Made by a program: the position numbers and the translations under genes
In this document: positions 59,077 to 64,000 of the stretch, one piece after another
Layout: every line of letters begins with the position of its first letter
Position numbering within the stretch: the first letter of the stretch is position 1
The notes under the pieces: generated by a model
Told to the model about the DNA's origin: nothing
The model's database searches: none
Seen by the model: the letters and a program-made list of their open reading frames with translations, nothing else
NCBI RefSeq assembly: GCF_010015445.1
Contig: NC_053128.1
Coordinates: forward strand, 10,639,840-10,703,839
Source of the DNA: Perca fluviatilis
Lineage: Eukaryota; Chordata; Actinopteri; Perciformes; Percidae
DNA length: 64,000 bases
Reading direction: 5' to 3'

Positions 59077-60431
59077 TGATGGCAGAGGATGGAATAAAAG
59101 ATCTCTTAAGAATGTTTCTCGTTGCTGTGGATACCTTGTATCGTCTTACTGAAGGGAGTTTTTCAAATTTATCAAACAAAGGATGTGAAGGGTCCTGAAC
59201 TGTTACTGTTGCTTTCCTCCTGGTTTGTGTTGTTTACAGCTCCACCAGCTGTTTCTGGGGCTCTGTAAAATCTTGCTGTGAACTCTTGTTATGAGCCTGC
59301 TCTTGCTCCTGGCCCCTACATTTCAGTACTAGCATGTGATGTCAAAGCTATTTCATTTCCTTAGAAGAAACAATCTTCCAATCAGTCACCAGTAAAAAAT
59401 CATTTTCAAAAAGGTAAAAGTCAATTGCTTGTTTATGTTTGGTAATTTTATGGCTCAAAACTAACCGGCCTGTTCCGAGGTAAAGCAAAGTGACCGGTGT
59501 CTTGTGATTAATGTAGATTACTTTGCTATGCATTTTAGCATGGAATTGTCATTATTGTGTGACAACCCCCAAGTTGTGGTATAATGATGCTGAATAATGT
59601 TCTCTGCATACTTAATGCCAGACTATGGAGGTCTTTCTTTAGTTTACAGTTTACAACAGCAGGTAGGCACACAGAAATTACAAGTTTTTTTGTATTTTTT
59701 TGTACATAAAACACTTCCGTCCTGGAGCCTTGCTATGTAGCCTTTCTGAGGACTTGTCAATGTGAATATATCGTGACTACAACACACATTATGTAATGCA
59801 ATAGTCTCCCTCTGTCTTTTTATCTTAAATAATGTCTGTTTGTCCACACAGTGGAAAACAATATGATGCTCTAAAACTTCAGTATAAAGAGTTGCACATT
59901 CTGCCTGATGCATTTCTGTTATTGTACATTATTGTGTTATTGTACATGTCATTCACCTTCTGTCATTTTATAAACCCTGTCCAAAGTCAAACAGTAACTT
60001 CTTATGCACATACCAAACAAATCGCAACATTTGGGGTGTGTGCGTGTGCTCTTGTACAAAATTTTGTGAGAGTTAGACCTTGAGAGGGAGGACATTTTGC
60101 CCAGCCCCTACCTCTACGAAGGGCTGTTTGTTTGGGGTTAAGACTTGGTTTAACGGCTGCTGTTAGTATTAGATTTAGGTTAAGGTCTGGCTAGTCCACG
60201 CAACATTCTGGGATGGGAGAAAAACTCTGCTCTGGTTTATTGGTATTACTTTAAACTAATCACAATCGTCTTGGGCGGTGCTAAGCGCCAGACGCAACTA
60301 CAGTGCCTCTGCAAAATAGCCTCGGAAAGGAACTTGTTTTAGTGGAACATGTGCATGTAGGGAGGCAGGCTCTGGAATTAAAATGTGTGTGATGAAAATT
60401 TTACAAAAAAAAAATATATATGTATATAAAT
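59077..60431. other. Non-coding stretch with one degenerate repeat
   Basis: About 60185-60390 (GGGATGGGAGAAAAACTCTG, CTAATCACAATCGTC, GGGCGGTGCTAAG) matches the order of words at 19090-19200. The frames at 59644-60083 carry no motif. A (TATA)n patch lies at 60414-60428. Confidence 0.4.
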
Positions 60432-60600
60432 TAGGGCTGGGCAAGTTAACACGTTATTCTCGCGTAAACTCCTTAATTCATTAACGCAGACAATTATTTT
60501 ATCGCGCATTAACACAGTTTTTATTATTTCTTTTATTATTGTAAAAGTCTGTTGCTCACAGGCTTTTATTTTGTAAAAGTCTGTGCTGCCGCGCTTACAG
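60432..60600 (+). mobile_element. hAT end fragment
   Basis: TAGGGCTGGGCAAGTTAACA then CATTAACGCAGACAATTATT and ATCGCGCATTAACACAG is a hAT terminus in wording. No right end is present. Confidence 0.5.
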
Positions 60601-61185
60601 GAACCGGAAAAGAAAAGAATTGGTGGATAAACAAACCAACAAGGGTGTCACTGCCCGATGTGAGTCAAGCACAGATTTGTTGAAAATTTCTTTATTAGGA
60701 GTAACCCCTGGAGATGCACCATCTCGTTTTCGAGGGGGTCCTTAACAATAATTGAATATACAGTACAATCATAATTAGACACAACAGTAAAACAGAAACA
60801 GACAACAAAAACAAGCAAAAAACCAAGAAAAAAAGAAAAGTCAGTCAGTCATAATCAAATTTGTGGCAAAGTAAAAGTGAAACTGAATACTACTCATAAT
60901 ATTAGAAGATATGTTATGGTGTTATGGAGGGTTAAAGACAGGTACAGTTGATAGTGTAATAAGAGAACAGCATTTTTAAAGAACTGGAGAGATAGAATGG
61001 ACCGAATATTTACAGGTAGATTATTCCAATCTGAGGGGGCTTTAAAGCTAAAGGCTTTCGTAGCTGTTGAGAAACGTACAGCAGGGACAGAAAAAAAAAA
61101 GTTGTGTGGAGTGTCTCAAGTGATAGGTAGAGGAGAAGGGTACCATAAGCTGTTTAAGATAACTAGGATAATTGCAATGTATACA
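60601..61185. other. Unclassified repeat-like stretch
   Basis: AACCCCTGGAGATGCACCAT and TCTCGTTTTCGAGGGGGTCC suggest a retroposon-type 3' part on the minus strand; an A-rich interior follows. No coding motif could be confirmed in the frame at 60997-61230, which also runs into the 38-bp repeat. Confidence 0.3.
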
Positions 61186-61427
61186 TTTGTGACGAGTGCA
61201 GATGTGAGCTGCGCATGCATCACTTTGTGACGAGTGCAGATGTGAGCTGCGAATGCATCACTTTGTGACGAGTGCAGATGTGAGCTGCGCATGCATCACT
61301 TTGTGACGAGTGCAGATGTGAGCTGCGCATGCATCACTTTGTGACGAGTGCAGATGTGAGCTGCGCATGCATCACTTTGTGACGAGTGCAGATGTGAGCT
61401 GCGCATGCATCACTTTGCGACAAGTAG
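61186..61427. repeat. 38-bp minisatellite, six units plus a partial
   Basis: Unit TTTGTGACGAGTGCAGATGT then GAGCTGCGCATGCATCAC, starting at 61186, 61224, 61262, 61300, 61338 and 61376, with a partial from 61414. Only one unit (from 61224) carries a change (GCGAATGC), so the array is young or homogenised. A single inverted, diverged unit is at 61721-61748. Confidence 0.96.
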
Positions 61428-61787
61428 CCTACAAGATGCTAACGGCTTTTTTGAGCTAACGTTAGCAATCACACAATCGTAGACAAAATGTTTTGGAAAT
61501 GACTGCTGCTGCTGGCTACAAGTTAGCAATCAAACACAACAAAGGCTGTCACTTGAATGGCGTTTTGAGCTAACGTTAAATCAAACAATCATAGATAGCT
61601 AAAACGTTTTTGAAATGATTTCCATCTTCTGTTATTGTATGTAAAGAGAAAAGTTTATTATTTTATTGATTTCACAAATTTCAGTAAGACATGTTACGCC
61701 GTAAACCGTTTAAATCTGAGCATGCACAACTCACATCTGCACTCGGCCAAATCTTAAGACCGGGGGAAACATTGCAAGTTTTCCGTA
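61428..61787. other. Interior between the 38-bp array and the Tc1 element
   Basis: Contains two versions of TTTTGAGCTAACGTTA ... CAATCRTAGA (61453 and 61563), an imperfect direct duplication of about 60 bp, and the inverted 38-bp unit at 61721-61748. Probably the inside of the TTAA element that resumes at 63239. Confidence 0.5.
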
Positions 61788-63238
61788 TTTCGCGCTAGTG
61801 GATCATAACCGGGTTGTAAGTACTGCTTCAAAATGCCAAAAGAAGAAACAGGAGCAAGAAACAAAAAATAGAGAGTAGGCAATTTATTGAAAACTGCATT
61901 TAAACTCAAAAAGGCTGTTCATCAGCTGATCAAAAGTTTAAGACCATAGCCCAAAAATAAACCCACAACAGAACTAAAAGTGTCAAAAAAGGACTCAGTA
62001 GTGAGTAGCCCCACCGTTCTTGTTGATCACTTCAAACACTCGTTTCGGCATGCTTGATGCAACTGTTCCCAGGAGGCTGCTGGGAACGTTGCTCCATGTG
62101 GTGAAGATGGCTTCACGAAGGGCATCCACGGTCTGGAACTGACGTCCGTTTTTGTAAACTTCCCTTGCCATCCATCCCCAAATGTTCTCAATGGGATTAA
62201 GATCAGGGGAACACGCAGTATGGTCCAAAAGAGCAACGCTATTCTCCTGGAAGAAGTCCTTCGTCAGGCGGGCGGTGTGAATTGCAGCATTGTCCTGTTG
62301 AAAGATCCAGTCATTACCGCACAGACGGGGGCCCTCAGTCAAGAGGGATGCCCGCTGCAACATGTCCACATAGCCAGTCGCCGTTTGACGCCCCTGGACA
62401 ACCTGAAGCTCCATTTTCCCATTGAAGGAAAAAGCACCCCAAATCATGATGGAGCCTCCTCCACTGTGCTGTGTAGAAAACATCTCCGGTGGGATCTCCT
62501 TCTCATGCCAGTAACGTTGAAAGCCATCAGGACCGTCCAGGTTAAATTTTTTCTCGTCAGAGAATAAAACTTTCTTCCACCTTTCAATGTCCTATGTTTG
62601 GTGCTCCCTTGCAAATTCCAAACGGGCAAGTTTGTGGCGTGGGAGGAGACGTGGCCTTTGAAGACGTTTTTTGTTCTTGAAGTCCTTCTCTCGCAGATGA
62701 CGTCTTATGGTTATTGGGCTACAGTCAGCATGAGTAAGGGCCTTAATTTGGGTCGAGGATCGGCCTGTGTCTTCACGGACAACCCGTCGGATCCTGCGGC
62801 TCAGTGCAGGTGAAATTTTTTTGGGTCTACCACTTGACTTTTTAGTCCCATAACTCTCAGGAACTTTTAAGAAATGTAAAATGACTGTCTTACTGCGTCC
62901 AACCTCGGCAGCGATGGCGCGTTGCGAGAGGCCTTGCATGTGCAGCTCAACAATCCTGCCACGTTCAAAGAGAGAAAGCCTTTTTGCCTTTGCCATCAGG
63001 AGATCATGACAGTGTGACTGCCTGAAGAACAATGACACGAAAGCCATATTTTTGTGCAGATTTTACCTTTTTATGCCTATGGTCTTAAACTTTTGATCAG
63101 CTGATGAACAGCCTGTTTAAGTTTAAATGCAGTTTTCAATAAATTGCCTACTTTCTATTTTTTGTCTCTTGCTCCTGTTTCTTCTTTTGGCATTTTGAAG
63201 CAGTACTTACAACCCGGTTATGATCCACTAGCGCGAAA
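61788..63238 (-). mobile_element. Tc1-type transposon, 1451 bp, nearly intact
   Basis: 162-bp inverted ends (61788-61949 and 63077-63238) start TTTCGCGCTAGTGGATCATA and end near CAAAAGTTTAAGACCATAG, with few differences between them. TA precedes the left end (61786-61787); the right flank reads TG, one base off. The long ends with inner and outer conserved blocks fit the IR/DR layout of Tc1-like elements. It encodes one transposase frame on the minus strand, closed by a single internal stop. Confidence 0.93.
61995..62996 (-). pseudogene. Tc1-type transposase with one internal stop
   Basis: A DNA-cutting and joining enzyme for its own element, acting on the inverted ends at TA targets. The start chosen is the ATG at 62996 (MAKAKRLSLFERGR); an in-frame ATG at 63047 lies 17 codons earlier. 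Domain order: N-terminal helix-turn-helix (GLSQRAIAAEVGRSKTVI), a GRPKK AT-hook-like linker, a second helix-turn-helix (SPITIRRHLREK), then the DDE catalytic core. Counting from 62996, the acidic residues are D147 (FSDEKKF), D235 (QQDNAAIHT) and E270 (NPIENIWG), with 34 residues between the last two, so DD34E. The frame is uninterrupted except for TAG at 62594-62592, after FAREHQT, where the family usually has tryptophan. Length and C-terminus (NKNGGATHY) look complete. Non-functional as it stands, and recently so. Confidence 0.93.
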
Positions 63239-63810
63239 TGCACACGCATACAAACTTTGAAAATAATCCATCCATGCTGTTTTGAGTGAGATACGGTTTC
63301 TGAATGTGTCCTGCCTTCAGTCTCCGGGTGAGCTGTTCAAAATCTGCACGGCTTTCTATGGCACAAGCCGAAACGAGCTGGCTAACTGCCACCGTTGGGA
63401 TGCTAGCGTTAGCACTGCTACAACACACATAAATTCACCATAATCTACAAAAGAACTACTTACATGTGCTCCCTGGTTTAGAAGACGTCTCCCAGCTAAT
63501 CCTGCCTTGTAACTGACTGAAGTTGAAGAAACAACCTTACTTTTACTGTCTATGGAGCTAGCTGACATCTGATCTACATCTGAGCTACTGCGCATGTGCG
63601 AGTTCAATCAAAGATAATACAGAAGAAGAAAAGAGGTCTCACTCTGTAGCTAAAACAGAGACCAGGTGAAAAGAGGAGCTGCAGCAGTGAGAGAGAGCTG
63701 TGCAGTACAACAAAAATATGGTGTTTTTTGAAAATTATACAATGTAAACCTATTCTGGTACAACCTTAAAATACAATTATGAACCTGAAAATGAGCATAA
63801 TATGGGCGCT
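63239..63810 (-). mobile_element. TTAA-inserted element K1, copy 2, one end
   Basis: It ends CATAATATGGGCGCT before TTAA (63811-63814). Read inward, CATATTATGCTCATTTTCAG, GTTCATAATTGTATTT, AGAATAGGTTTACAT and TTTTAGCTACAGAGTGAG match K1 copy 1 at 47185. Its interior extends through GCGCATGTGCGAG to the Tc1 insertion at 63238, and probably beyond it on the left. The opposite terminus is not in view. Confidence 0.8.
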
Positions 63811-63814
63811 TTAA

Positions 63815-64000
63815 TGCCCTGGCAGTGGCAATAAGCTTTAATTTTGTATTTGCTTTGATTACATTGTTTAAGTTGAGATTTACACTAAATATTTTATTTA
63901 ACTGTTACTGTATAACCAAAATGCAGATGTTAAGTGTTTGCAGAACAAATGTTATGGCACTTTCGTTCATATGGCAGAACATTTAAAATAAAATTGCGCT
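63815..64000. other. AT-rich end of the window
   Basis: Nothing recognised. Confidence 0.5.

Noticed and set aside
62220..62813. Plus-strand frames of 71 and 115 codons
   Set aside because: They are shadows of the minus-strand Tc1 transposase.

Overview
This window looks like teleost fish DNA, most likely a spiny-rayed (percomorph-type) fish. The base is the mix of repeats: long CA/TG, GATA, GA and TCTG microsatellites, a Tc1/mariner element with 162-bp inverted ends, many non-autonomous hAT elements with 8-bp target duplications, elements inserted in TTAA, L2-like LINE tails and tRNA-derived SINEs. Codon-level evidence for host genes is almost absent. No conserved host protein is recognisable, so the window is best read as intergenic or intronic DNA shaped by transposons. 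Family names are given from remembered hallmarks and were not searched.

Layout. 0-9 kb: a hAT 5' piece with a BED-finger remnant, microsatellites, a Tc1-type MITE inside a LINE tail, and a 145-bp sequence present as an inverted pair (1.1 and 8.3 kb). 9-24 kb: two diverged copies of one repeat family (9.6 and 22.4 kb, the second split by a hAT), a Ty3/Gypsy reverse-transcriptase remnant (11.7 kb), a 41-nt hairpin (13.27 kb), an L2-type LINE dropped between units of a 189-bp tandem repeat (17.4-18.8 kb), and LINE 3' tails. 26.7-29.3 kb: a hAT holding a TCTG run, a piece of another transposon, a 37-bp minisatellite and a nested TTAA element. 31-38 kb: a hAT with a TTF-type N-terminal ORF interrupted by a piggyBac-like insertion, two more TIR elements nearly end to end, a short hAT-like ORF, a degenerate 67-bp repeat and a mariner-like element.

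39.2-39.9 kb is the only stretch that looks like a host gene start: GC-rich, non-repetitive, ending in ATG followed by a consensus splice donor. If real, the DNA to its right would be a first intron. 40-49 kb: a 96-bp near-identical inverted duplication (40.6 and 45.3 kb), SINEs, a TIR element with perfect 37-bp ends, and a TTAA element whose end is split by a hAT. 49.3-51.9 kb: four layers of nested transposons. 53-59 kb: a SINE and two hAT elements with target duplications. 60.4-63.8 kb: a 38-bp minisatellite, a Tc1 element whose transposase frame is open except for one stop codon, and a TTAA-type element end.

Insertion order can be read at many sites from target duplications. At one locus a second copy of the host element in the same window serves as the uninterrupted reference. 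There is no operon-like gene co-operation here. The relations are those of transposons landing in transposons.
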